DNA from: Clitoria ternatea
Lineage: Eukaryota > Streptophyta > Magnoliopsida > Fabales > Fabaceae
Direction of reading: 5' to 3'
NCBI GenBank assembly: GCA_037962975.1
Contig: CM075669.1
Coordinates: 89,572,001 to 89,636,000 of the forward strand
DNA: 64,000 bases
The notes beneath the pieces were generated by a model. The model did not search any database. It was not told the origin of the DNA and worked only from the letters and a program-made list of their open reading frames with translations. Position 1 is the stretch's first letter. Every line of letters starts with the position of its first letter. A program made the position numbers and the translations under genes. Shown one piece after another: positions 35,058 through 46,800 of this stretch.

Positions 35058-36149
35058 CGATCCGGGGGGAATAATAAATATTATTATTTCTTATTTACCT
35101 TAATTTTTAATTGATCTCTACATAGTTCTTAATAAAAAATAATATTTTGTTATTGAGGAGACTGATTAACTAGACCTAAATTTTATTGAAAATTATTGTA
35201 TCTACTTTGAAAATTAAAATTTTTATCTTATTCTGAATTTGCACATATTAAAAAAAATGTTAATGTTTTTTTTCATATTATAAACTTATTACTTTTTAAT
35301 TTTTCATTCCTATAAAAAAATTGTTACATCTATCATCACTCACTAATACTTTGTTATGTTTTGTGTCTCTCATTAAAATAAAATGCTTAGCAATAACCCC
35401 CAATTAACTTAATTATTTTTGTTGATCCTTTATTTTTTTGTTAACTATAATTTTTCAAATAGATTGTGACGTCATTGTTTAATATATTGTCTAGTTATCT
35501 TATGTACAATCTAATTTTAAAATTATTAATAAAAATTTTAAAATTTTGATAATATATAATCTAAATGTATCGATTACCCTAATAAAAATATCATGAGAAG
35601 TTGAATATTTTAGTCTTAAAAGTTTTCTATATCCATCCTCTAATTAAATAACACATTAGTGAATTATATTAAAATCTACCAAACAAATGAATTGTTAGTA
35701 GTGACCTTTTAATAATAAAGACTATTTTTGAAATATTATAATGTAATAGGTTTGAAAAGTAATTACAAAAACTAAGGCTGCGTTTAGTTACAAAAAATTA
35801 TTTTAGTTTTTTGGGGAAAAATTTTCTGCTTGTTTTCCAAAATTTTCATTTCCTGGAATAGATAGAAAGGTTCTTGAAAAACTTTTTCACTTTTCAATTT
35901 TTGTAGAAAACTTCTTTAAAGACTTCTTTGTTTTTCTTAAAAAATAGAAAACCTGATTTTTAATTTTCTATAAGTTTTCTTTGAATATTTTGTAAACAAA
36001 TACCTTTTTCTATTTTTCTAACTTTTTTAAGAATAGTTTTCCATTTTTCTTAGAAAACTTGCGAACTAAATACGACCTAAAAGTTGCTAATTTTATGAGG
36101 ACGAAAATCATATATCACCTTAAAAAACTTATGATCATTATATTTAAAG
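35058..36149. other. AT-rich intergenic region, nothing recognised
   Basis: Sequence is strongly AT-rich with many poly-T and poly-A runs. I see no ORF above 60 codons with family resemblance, no terminal repeats and no tandem array. Confidence 0.6.
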
Positions 36150-36730
36150 ATATGAATAGACTAGATCGTTTGTCAAGACCTAACCCATTTAAGGTATAAT
36201 TTAACCTAATTTAATTTAAAGATCAATATAAGGCTTTTCAAAAAAACCTATTTAATCAAATAGGCTAGGTTTGGGATTTTAAAAAAATGACTTTTTAACT
36301 TGTTGGACTGACCTTTTTAAGCTTTTATATGTAATTTTTATATAAAAACCTAATTTGTAGTATATTATAATTTATAAATATGCATATTTTTTATGATTAT
36401 AGTTTATAAAATTAAAATATGTTAAGATCATATTTAATATACAAAAGTGATTGTTAAAAGCATATTGTGTGTAGGTTATTAGTCTATTAGGGACATATTA
36501 ATTTGTTTAAGATAAACCTATTGATCTATTTAATATATGTTTGTTTATCTTTTTATTTACAATCAGACTTGTATACAACTTATTAGGATAAATCAAACTT
36601 TTAAATATGTGAGTTCAGATTTTAAAATATAATCTATGTCAAACTAGAAACTTCAAAATTAAATATTAGACCAAACTCAACTCAGACTTGTATACTCTAA
36701 CTCAACCCGTCTATTTTATAACTCTAATAA
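36150..36730 (+). repeat. Dispersed decayed repeat, copy 1 (relative at 57265-57850)
   Basis: Colinear with 57265-57850 over several hundred bases. Shared phrases include ACCCATTTAAGGT against ACTTATTTAAGGC, TGACTTTTTAACTTGTTGGA against AACTTTTTAACTTATCAAA, and TATAATTTATAAATA against TATAATTTGTAAATA. It starts near GATATGAATAGACTAGA and ends near CAACCCGTCTATTTTATAACTCTA. Possibly a decayed non-autonomous DNA transposon, but no clear target duplication is left. Confidence 0.55.
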
Positions 36731-36847
36731 TATTGTTAAAACAACAATTACCAGAAATATATAATTAAACGAGTAAGAGAATACCTAAAACTTAACCCGG
36801 ACACAATTAGCACAAAAAAATCTTAACACAATTAAAAGATATGTGGA

Positions 36848-37528
36848 TAGAGGTGACAAAACAGGGCAACGGGTTAGGTCAGGCCAAGACCCGTATAAGC
36901 CCATCAAAATACGGGCTGGGCCAAAATAGGAAAACGAGCTAGAAACATCGGTCTGAACTGTATTCTATGTGGCCCACGGGTCAACAGGCTGACCCATTTT
37001 TTCTTCCAAATTATGCATGCTATTTTTTATTTAAAATTTGTACTATTTTTAAGCCATTTTTAAAAAAAAACTTTAAATATAAAAATTAGATTTCACCTTT
37101 TTTGAAACTAGTTTTTTATAATTAACCCAATATATTTCATTAAAAGTTCAAATAAATTATATTTGCATTAAATGAATACAAAACTTTATTAATTATTTTA
37201 TAATATTATATTATTATATTTATAATAACATATATAAATTAAGAAAGTGTAAGTGTAAGGAAATGCTTTAGAGCCGACACAGAGAAAAGAAATAGAAATA
37301 TAGCCTCTTTAACATATATAAATTATATATTAATATAAATTTATTTTTTTAATATTTTAATGTTGGCCCGATCGGTTAGGCCGGGCTGGCCCATATAGAG
37401 CCTTTTTTAACGGGCTAAAACGGGCTGGACTTATTTTAAAAAATAGGCTCAAATTCTTGGCCCGACCCACCTATTTTTAACAGGCTAAACGGGTTGGCCT
37501 GCGGGCCAGACCCAAATTGTCATCGCTG
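36848..37528. mobile_element. Non-autonomous hAT element, 681 bp
   Basis: Flanked by a perfect 8-bp duplication, TATGTGGA, at 36840-36847 and 37529-37536. The left end reads TAGAGGTGACAA and the right end, complemented, CAGCGATGACAA: imperfect terminal inverted repeats with the usual hAT start. Both subterminal regions carry many copies of GGGCTGG and GGCCCG in opposing orientation, and the centre is AT-rich without an ORF. An 8-bp duplication is the hallmark of hAT transposases, so it must have been moved in trans. Confidence 0.88.
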
Positions 37529-37899
37529 TATGTGGATAGATCCTTTAATCGTACTTGCGTATTCAAACTAATTTATATTAATAGAAAAGATTTCGTTAAA
37601 TAAATAAGTACTTCCCTTTTAATATTTAATCATATTGTATTTTTAAGATTCGAATTTGAAATTGAGTGTACATTCGGTTAAATTTGTATTTTAAAGTTTT
37701 TCTCAAATATCCTTCGAATTCTAGGGTAAGATATTAATTTTTTAGTCTCAATAGTGAACCCACTAAGCAATAAAATGCTGATCAAATAACCTGTTTCATT
37801 CTAGGATCTAATCCCTAACGCTAAAATTGTTTTATGAGTTCCTCCATTTCGTTTTGATATTTTTATTTAATACTACTAACAACAATATCAACAATTATC

Positions 37900-38434
37900 T
37901 GATATTTTTTATCTTCCTTTTTTTATTTGTTGTTTCCATTTCAGCATTGGTTCGGAGTTGTACTGGGTCAGCCTGCATAGCATCATAGGACTTAGGACGA
38001 CACAGCACAACACAACACAAACCCAATCTCTGAGATTGATGTCTGTGTCTTCCTTTCACCATAGCTTTCTGAGTTGAGCTAAGTTGCTGTCTTCTTTTTC
38101 CGTAAAGGCTTGGCATTACTCTCTTTAGTTTCCCCACAAGCTGATCAATCTAGGGTTCTAGGGGATCCTCTTTCTGTACTTGGGGGTTTTTTGATCTGGT
38201 TCTGTGATCTACCCCCTTTTTTTTGTCAGTTTATGTTTCCGGGCCTTTTGGGTTTTTGTGGTTATGAGGGGTTTTGAGTGGTAAAGTTGTGATTTTTAGG
38301 TTTTGTTTAGGAATTGTTTATCTGGGTCTTGGGGTGTTGTGTTGGTGGGGAGTTAGGCATTGTTTGGGGTGTTAGGGATTTGGGTGGTTTGGTTTTGATG
38401 ATTTGTTGGTTTGATTCTTTAGGGCTTGTGATAG
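37900..38434 (+). promoter_or_regulatory. Promoter-proximal region and probable 5' leader of the kinase gene
   Basis: Composition changes near 37930 from AT-rich intergenic sequence to CT- and then GT-rich leader-like sequence. CTAGGGTTCTAGGGG near 38150 is common in plant 5' leaders. No TATA box can be assigned with confidence, and the transcription start is not determined. Confidence 0.4.
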
Positions 38435-41400
38435 ATGGGTTTGGGTGCTGAGAATGGCAAGGTGGTGGAATCTTTGGATGTGTGTAAGTCAAAGGGGAGA
38501 AAGAAGAAAAAGAAAGAGAATGGGGTTGTTGAAGAAGAGGAAGAGACTGGGTGTTGGTTTAGGTTGAGGTTCATTGGGAGCTGCATTTCTTCGAGATCTA
38601 AGGTTGATAGCTCTGTTAGTGGCACCAGCACTAATTATGGTAACCTCTTCTACCCCTGGAAAATTACTGTTTTTATGATGTACTTCTAGGTTCCATCTTT
38701 AAACTTTTCTTTTTCTTCCAGTGATTTGTCTTTATCATGTATGTATGTTGGTTGGCATCAAAACGAAGTTGAACATGTAGACATATACTTGTTGAAATGT
38801 AGCAAATTGAGTTTTTCACAGTTTCTGCTTATCTGAAACTTTGCGAAAATGTAGTTTTGCACCTCCCCCCCTCCTCAAAGCATTGTTGACTCTGACTTCC
38901 TTTGCCCTATTGAGTGAAGGATCAGTTCATATATTAGGCAATTGCATTCATGACTTAGTGAAGTTGTAACAATAAGGTTTATCAACTTGTTTCTAATTTT
39001 ATGTTTGTGTTTATCTTGTATGCTGAAATAGCACTTATTAGAGCCTTTATTACATTTCCTTTGCAAGCACCATCTGGGAACCACGTTGAAATTTCCCTTT
39101 CTGAAAAGTTGCATTAGACTGTTGTTTTACCCAATCTGCAACAATAAGGATCTAATACAAAGAATCTATTGGATCATTTTCCCTTGATTTCTACATTTCC
39201 ATTTTTTAATTTATAATATTACTCTTGAAGTGAGTGGTAGTATCTATCTGTATTGTATTGCTTCTGCTGATTACTTTTCCCCTTTCTTTGCTGGGTTTTG
39301 GCTTGCCATTAGCTGAAAGTAAATCAACCAATGATACAAGTAGAGATCAACCAACAGCCCCGGTAGTCTCTTCTACTACCACTAGTAATGCTGAAAGCAA
39401 TTCATCCACTTCCAAACTTGAAGAGGAGCTTAAAGTTGCTTCTAGGCTGCGAAAATTCACTTTCAATGATCTTAAGTTGGCGACAAGGAATTTTCGGCCT
39501 GAAAGCCTTCTTGGTGAAGGTGGGTTTGGTTGTGTGTTCAAGGGATGGATTGAAGAAAATGGAACTGCTCCGGTGAAACCTGGCACAGGGCTTACTGTTG
39601 CTGTAAAAACTCTCAACCATGACGGGCTCCAGGGTCATAAAGAATGGCTGGTTTGTATTTTTACTGATATAGTTTTTCATACTTTGAATTTTGTTTCTTT
39701 TTTCTTTTTGTATTTTCTTAAACCTGTCTTCTCTCTGAATATTATATGCTGAATTTTATTAAGTTTTAATTCCCCATTTGGTTCATGTGACAGGCTGAAG
39801 TAAATTATCTTGGTGATCTAGTTCATCCAAACCTTGTTAAACTTATAGGTTACTGCATTGAAGATGATCAAAGGTTGCTAGTATATGAATTCATGCCTCG
39901 GGGAAGCCTGGAAAACCACTTGTTTAGGAGTAAGTTACTATTGTCAGACTTAATACTCTTAAATTTTTTTTGTTGGGTTTAGCAGTTTTTTCTTCCATGG
40001 ATGGCGTTTAGATTGGAACTTTAAACTTTTTTATACTTTGTGTGGATGATTTCCTTTTCTATTTTCTCATGTATGAAAATATATCTTCTGCAGGATCCCT
40101 ACCTCTTCCATGGTCCATTAGGATGAAAATTGCACTAGGAGCTGCAAAGGGTCTTGCTTTTCTTCATGAGGAAGCTGAGCGGCCAGTAATATATAGGGAT
40201 TTCAAAACTTCCAATATACTATTGGATGCCGTAAGCACCGGATGTTATGACATTTTCTTGTTTTGCCTTTTTCCAATATTTTGATCTTTCTATTTGTGGT
40301 TATGATTCAGGAGTACAATGCCAAGCTCTCAGACTTTGGACTTGCAAAAGATGGTCCAGAGGGTGATAAAACGCATGTGTCTACTCGAGTGATGGGAACC
40401 TATGGCTATGCAGCACCTGAATATGTCATGACGGGTAAGTTTTTGATGAATATTCCAAGTCCAAATCAACAAAGTTTGACTGTTATTTATTGGTAATGCA
40501 TGATCATTCTTAGAAATGTCTATTTGGCTATATAGTTCTCAGGCTTTCTTTTATCTCCGAATTCATATTTTCTAATCTGGATGATTACCACTGTATAAGA
40601 GTTTCTGGACAAAAATATTTGGAATGTGATTCCTTGTTGGACCGTTTCCCCTCTAGTGGAATATCAGAACAGTTTTCTTGATCTTAATTGGACTATGTAA
40701 TCTGTTTTCCTCTCAATCAAGGCGGATCTAGGATGAGGATCCTAATTTAATTAATTGTTGTCCATAGTTTTCCTTTCGGTGATGACCAATTCTGTTGATA
40801 GGTTTATGTTACTCATGCCACTGTTACATGGTCATAAGCTTTACAATGTACAAAACTTGGTAGTTCTTCTGTTGATAATTCTCACATACATTTGTTCCCA
40901 GTCTTCTCATCTAATCCATCATCTGGTATTCAGGGCATCTTACATCAAGAAGTGATGTGTATAGTTTTGGAGTAGTACTACTTGAGATGTTGACCGGCAG
41001 AAGATCTATGGACAAAAACCGACCCAATGGCGAGCACAACCTAGTGGAATGGGCCAGACCACATCTAGGAGAGAGGAGAAGGTTCTACAGGCTGATCGAC
41101 CCTCGGTTGGAAGGTCACTTTTCCATAAAAGGCGCTCAGAAAGCTGCTCATCTTGCCGCTCACTGTCTCAGCAGAGATCCAAAAGCAAGACCCTTGATGA
41201 GTGAAGTTGTGGAAGCTCTAAAGCCTCTGCCAAACCTCAAGGACATGGCTAGTTCATCATACTATTTCCAGACAATGCAAGCTGACCGTTTTAGCGCAAG
41301 TCCTAATACTCGTAATGGCAGAACACAAGGTGCATTACTCACCCGAAATGGGCAGCAGCAGAGGAGCCTATCAATACCACATGGTACTCATGCATCTCCA

Positions 41401-41451
41401 TATCACCATCAGTTTCCTCAACAATCACCAAAACCCAATGGCAAGGCATAA
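38435..41451 (+). CDS. PBL34: Receptor-like cytoplasmic kinase, PBL34/PIX7-type (RLCK VII), six exons
   Basis: Soluble Ser/Thr kinase of the PBS1-like family. These kinases relay signals from plasma-membrane receptors in immunity and development. Exons: 38435-38639, 39313-39650, 39794-39929, 40094-40230, 40311-40434 and 40934-41451. All introns are GT-AG and all phases join, giving 485 residues. The N-terminus is MGLGAENG, then a lysine run (residues ~22-26) and an acidic run. Kinase features: glycine loop GEGGFG 136-141, lysine VAVK 167, catalytic YRD with D262, DFG with D280, APE 307-309, and DVYSFGVVLLEML after exon junction 5. The C-terminal tail is Ser/Asn/Gln-rich. G2 may be myristoylated, but position 6 is not a favourable residue. 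Assignment among PBL34, 35 and 36 is not resolved. The frame is intact and looks functional. Confidence 0.95.
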
Positions 41452-42193
41452 ATCATGAGTTTTCATTTTCTTTCTCACCCCTTCTTTTTTACATCATCAT
41501 TTTCTTATTTCCTAAGTATAGATGTCACATGTGTCTAGCCATTTGTTGAAGGACAACTTGAGAGCAAAAGAAGAATGTAAGGGTTGGTGAAACTCATTGA
41601 GAAACTATGTCTTGTGTCAAACTGTCAACCAACATGTTTCTTCGGGTTGTTTGGAAATATTCAAGATTATTAACTCCTCAATTTTTATTATTTTTTAGGT
41701 TCATTTGTTTAGCCTTGTTCTATCGAACTTTGCGGCTACTTAACTACAGGATTTTGTTTATGGAAATATGGGAAAGAAGCTTTATTGCATTAATTTATGT
41801 CTAAGGCATGTTCCTATGCATATATATTTAATACCGGCATTTAAGACATCGAAAAAAAATACTGTCATTAATTCCATCAATTCTTGTAGTGGAAGATAAT
41901 ATAGTACTGTAGTACGTAAGAGGTGGGAGAGTGAGATAATATTCTTTATGCTTTAGTCAATAATTGAAGCTCTTTGATGAAATAATTCTTTGAAATGTAC
42001 CTTTACCCGAAAAATAAAACACAAATTGCCACTAGGGCATTGTCATAAACTCGATGACGTGCATTTCACACAATACACGCATGAATGGTGTGTAGTATAT
42101 AATGAATGAGTAAATTTTCAAATTAGCTTGAGATTACATGTGTAGAATACTTCAGCCTAACTAATAAAAATATATTTTTTTTGCAATTTCAAA
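41452..42193. other. 3' flank of kinase gene
   Basis: The first few hundred bases are T-rich and likely 3' untranslated sequence (CATTTTCTTTCTCACCCC just after the stop). I see no strong AATAAA signal near the stop; an AATAAA lies at 42014. No gene is recognised in the rest. Confidence 0.45.
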
Positions 42194-43423
42194 CACTACA
42201 AGAAGACTAACTTAAGAATTTACTGTATTTTGAATGTCGAGGACTAAAATGTTGGTTGATATAGTCTCCAAATCCAAATAATCTTGAAATTTTTTGCCAC
42301 GAGAGTTGCGGTCTAAATTGAAATGGTAAAATAGAAGGTAGCTAAAAGTAATGGGGGGAATTGGAAACGATTATTTCTTTATGTATTTATTATCACTCAT
42401 TCAAGTTGTGAGGCAGTCATCTAACTGAATTTTATTAACGATGTATAATTTGAAGAGTTTACGCTTAATCAATTTTATAGAGAATATTTTTTAAACTTAG
42501 TTATACTTTTTATCTTCACGCGTGTAAGTTTAGTTCTACAGATGTTGATTTGGTTAATTTTCTATTTAATTAGCCCCTATTTTTCCGGCTTCTCCTTGAA
42601 AAGAGAAGTTTGGCCAAATAAATTTAAAAATAAAGTAGTTTAGTTTTCTTATATAATTTTTTTAAAAATATTAGGATTAACTTTTCAATACCTTTTCATT
42701 TTTTCTTAAAATTTTCTTGGATTCATTTAGTTACTTAATTTAGAACTTGAACTTTAATTTTTAGGCTAAATTATGTAGATTTTTATTTTATCCTGTATGT
42801 TTTAAAAAATTTAGTTTAAACATGCATATATACATTTGTTAATGGTTTCAAGTTATTTCATTTTTTGCCTTGCCATTAGTCAATTTAACATTGTTATCCA
42901 ATCTGGCTCATTTACTGTTTTGAAAAGTAATGAAATAAATATAAAAAAATATTCTAATTTGTCATATATGAACATTAGATCAACAACTAGATTAAAACTA
43001 CGCAATGGTATTCTTCATCCTTCTTCTTTCTCTTTTCCTACAATGTCGTACCTACTTTAGTTTTAGGGATTTTGGTGTGGTTTAGGACTTTAGATTTATT
43101 TTAAAAAAAGAAACTTTTTTAAGTTGGTTATAAGAAACTCCGACTTAAAAACTTACCTTTTAAAGTCGTGTATAGTAAAACTGACATAAAAGGAAATTTT
43201 TAAGTTAGTTGTTTGAACATTTTAAGCCATATACTAAAATTGTTGGTAAAATAAAAATTGTATGTTTTAAGTTGGTTGTTGGAAAATCGCCTTAAAAAAT
43301 AGTTAAGTTGGTTAAAAATTTGACTTAAAAAGGCCCATTTGCTAAATCTCTCACATTTACATTGTCTCAATAATTGACTTAAAAAGCCTTTTTAAACCGA
43401 CTTAAAAACTATTTTTTCCAGTG
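42194..43423. mobile_element. CACTA-like non-autonomous element or remnant
   Basis: The left end at 42194 reads CACTACAAGAAGA, a classic CACTA terminus. The right end at 43423, complemented, reads CACTGGAAAAAA. The last 350 bp carry repeated TTTTAAGTTGGTT and its complement AACCGACTTAAAAA, the subterminal repeat style of this superfamily. The left 300 bp lack these repeats and the flanking triplets differ (AAA and TTC). The two ends may therefore not belong to one element; the right end is the better supported. Confidence 0.5.
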
Positions 43424-43540
43424 TTCCATGATGTTTGTGTGGTGAAGAGGCATTTCGTAGGACAGATCGTCGTGAATCTACTGATGGAATGAGCTTTTGG
43501 GGGATGTAGGTATTACAAAGTAATTATCTTTTATGCTAAT

Positions 43541-43832
43541 TGTTCCCCCCGGGTGAAGGAAGAGTCCCACGACACCCCTCCCCATCTCATTTAAGGCGAG
43601 AATTTGGGAAGTATTGATATCCTCACCAGAGACTAGTATCGAAAGGATGCACCACACCATCATGGGTATGGACCCGAGACCCCGAGGCCTCGTTTCCCCC
43701 CCTCTATCTTACTAGTTATATAAATGGCCTTGAAGCTCCCTGATTGTAATTAAATGACATTTTAAGTAATTTAGCCTTAATTCTTTTACAGTAATCTCTC
43801 TAAGGTTCTAGTTTCTTATCTCATTGTGAACA
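43541..43832 (+). repeat. 5' LTR of the Tat-type element
   Basis: Starts TGTTCCCCCC and ends TGTGAACA, giving TGTT/AACA inverted ends. It aligns along its length with 52849-53133, for example AGTATTGATATCCTCACCAG against AGTACTGATATCCTTACCAG. A TATATAAATGG box at 43714-43724 precedes the probable transcript start. The following TTTTGACGTCAACTATGGGG has the position of the primer site and resembles the TTTGGCGCCGTCTGTGGGGA leader common in this branch. Confidence 0.72.
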
Positions 43833-43849
43833 TTTTGACGTCAACTATG

Positions 43850-46800
43850 GGGCCGGTAAAACGGTTTCTGCATACACAAAACCCTAATCCTGAAGAAGAA
43901 GAGAAAAAGAACAATGGTGACCACTCGCATCAACCACAGTCGTCGAGAGGACAACAACTCCCAACAACAGCCATAGAACGGAGACGGTTAGGTACAGAAA
44001 CTAGCAACTATGGTCGAGACATTGCAACAGATAGTGGAGGAATTGTGACGAGAAAACCAAGAGTTGCGTACTTATAGGACAAAAGAATGAGAGGCCTCAA
44101 GCTACCACAACACCCACACCACCCAGCAGGGAACCGGCTATCACGACACTCAGTCAACCAAAGGAATAGACAAACCTGATCATAAAAATCTATACGTTAC
44201 ACGCCCATTCATGGAGGAGATTATGGCTGCCCCAACCCCTGAAACTACAAGCCACCAGCCATGGAAAAATATGACGGGAGGGGGGACCCAGAAGAGCACC
44301 TCACCATGTTCACCACCACTATGTTGATCACGAGAGCGTCCGACGCCTTACTTTGTAGGATGTTCCCAATCACATTGGGCAAGTTTTCCCTATGATGGTT
44401 CTCACACCTTCCACCGAGGACCCTATCAAGCTTTGTGGAACTGGCAGAGAAATTCCTGAGTCAATTCACGTCTAACCGGGCGATACAACAAACCTCCCAT
44501 AACCTGGTGAATCTGAGATAGGCCCGGGATGAAACCCTCAAGCAGTTCATGGCCCGCTTCAATGAACAAGTTATCCAGATACATAACCTTAGCTAGGAGG
44601 TTTCCCTAAACGTAATTCGGACGGGGTTGCACCCTAGTAAGTTTTTTGATTCGTTGGCCAAAAAACCCCTGTGGACATGAATGATTTCAGGCAAAGGGTT
44701 GCAGATATATTAACATAGAGAAGAGAGAAGTCAACAAGATAGGCCATGTCGAGCAGAGTGCAGTCAAAGTAGAACCTCAAAAGAGAAGCCCAAGGCCGGA
44801 CAAGGAACATAGAGGTGGCGCCTACCCAAGCCCTAAACATAACACCTTCCCTCCCTTAAACAGTAGAAGATATAAGATAATGCATGAGGTTTACAACACA
44901 GGATCGCTCAAGCTACCTCTGCCCGGGGAAGGCCCTGAAGGCTTAGACCGGGAAAATTCTACGAATTCCACTACGTATTTGGACATAAGACCGATGACTG
45001 TTGGTCCCTCAAGAACCAAATTGAACACATGATTCACCGGGGGTACCTACAAAAGTTTCTTGACCAGAAGGGAGAAACATCACAAGACGCTGGTCGAAAA
45101 AGAGAATGTGAACTCCCAAGCCAGGTCAAATTGCAGCCTTAACCGACCCCACTATGAGTATGAACGCTCCCGATCCTATAGACAAGGTGAGAGACGATGG
45201 GAAGAGAGTGATCCACATAATCTTATGAGGCCTCCCCAGCCACAGGATCAACTCTCAACATGGGGTCGACCAAATCAATTCAATACAGAGTTATCCGAGT
45301 GCAGGGATCATTGCCTTTGACAATTCCAACCTCCCCAGGGGAGTCCCAAGTAGGGATGACCTGATGGTGGTCACCATAGAGATGGTAGAGTGCATAGTCG
45401 GAAGAGTTCTGGTGGACTGGGGGAGCTTAACAGACATCTTACACTGGAAGGCGTCCAAGATGCTCCAGCTACCCCCAAGCTGGCTCAAAAGGTATGATGG
45501 TGCGTTACTTACCTTCACGGGTGATTCTATGTAAGTAATGGGATATGTCAAGCTGAAGACCATCTTTGGCTCAGGAGACGACAGCTAGGCGGTAATGGTG
45601 AAATACCTGGTTGTTGACTTCCCTAGATCATACACCGCTATCCTCGAGCGCCCGTCCCTCAATGCGCTCAAAGAAATTGTCTTAACTCTACGTTTGATAA
45701 TGCAGTTTCCTCTCAGAGATGGACATATCAGAGTTGTCTGAGCTGATCCCGAGATAGCTCGAGAATGTTACCATGAGGTCCTGCGCCCTAGAAAGGCATT
45801 GATAGTAGATGAAGATGTTGAAACAAGGTTCGACCCTCGTGATGACTGACAATCCAAGTGACTGCGACTAGTCGAATCCCTAAAGCTGGTCCAAGTCAGG
45901 TTCAACCCGAGCCAATGTACTCGTGCCAGGAAATACTGGACCCAGACCTAGAAGCATTATTTGTTACCTTACCGAGAGCCAACACAGATCTCTTCGCATG
46001 GAATTCCTCTAACATGTTGGGAATTGATCTAAGTTTCATATGTCACTCGCTAAACATGGAGCCTGGAGCTAGGCCAGTTACACAGAAGCAGTAGAAGCTA
46101 GGCCCTGACAGAAGAGCAACTGCCAAAGAAGAAAGAAATAAGCTTTTAGGGGCTAACTTTATAAAGGAAGTGAAATACACGACCTGTCTATCCAATGTAG
46201 TCATGGTGAAGAAATCCAACGACAAGTGGAGGATGTGCGTGGACTTCATCGATCTGAATAAAGTATGCCTTAGAGATCCTCATCCTTTACCTAGCATTGA
46301 CCGTTTGGTAGATGACACATTAGGTTACTAGGTACTCAGCTTCATGGATAGGTACTCGGGGTACAATCAAATTTGAATAGACCCGAAGGATGAAGAAAAG
46401 ACCACCTTTATAATTAGTGGAGCAAAATTTTGTAACCAAGTCATATCGTTTGTCCTGAAGAATGTTGGGGCCACTTATCAGAGGTTGGTCAAGATTTTTG
46501 CCAAGTAGATCGACAAAAATATAGAGGTTTATGTAGATGATATGGTGGTGAAAACTAAGGAAACAAAAGATCACACCAAGGATTTGGTAGAAACATTGTT
46601 GAACTGAGAAAACATAACACGTGCCTCAACCCCGAGAAGTGCTTATTTGGGGTCTAGGGCGGGAAGTTCCTGGGCTACATGTTGACACATAGAGGGATAG
46701 AAGCTAACCTTCACTAGTGCCACACCATATTAGAAATGCGAAGTCCCTAAAGCATCAAAGAGGTATAACGCCTCACTAGGAGAATTACCACCTTATCCCG

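Noticed and set aside
35046..35060. TGTGACACCTCCCG as the start of another plus-strand LTR
   Set aside because: The CCTCC duplication at 27703 and 35053 fits better with this being the right end of the solo LTR. The alternative is not fully excluded.
39347..39680. Minus-strand ORFs over kinase exon 2
   Set aside because: Antisense shadows of a conserved kinase exon.
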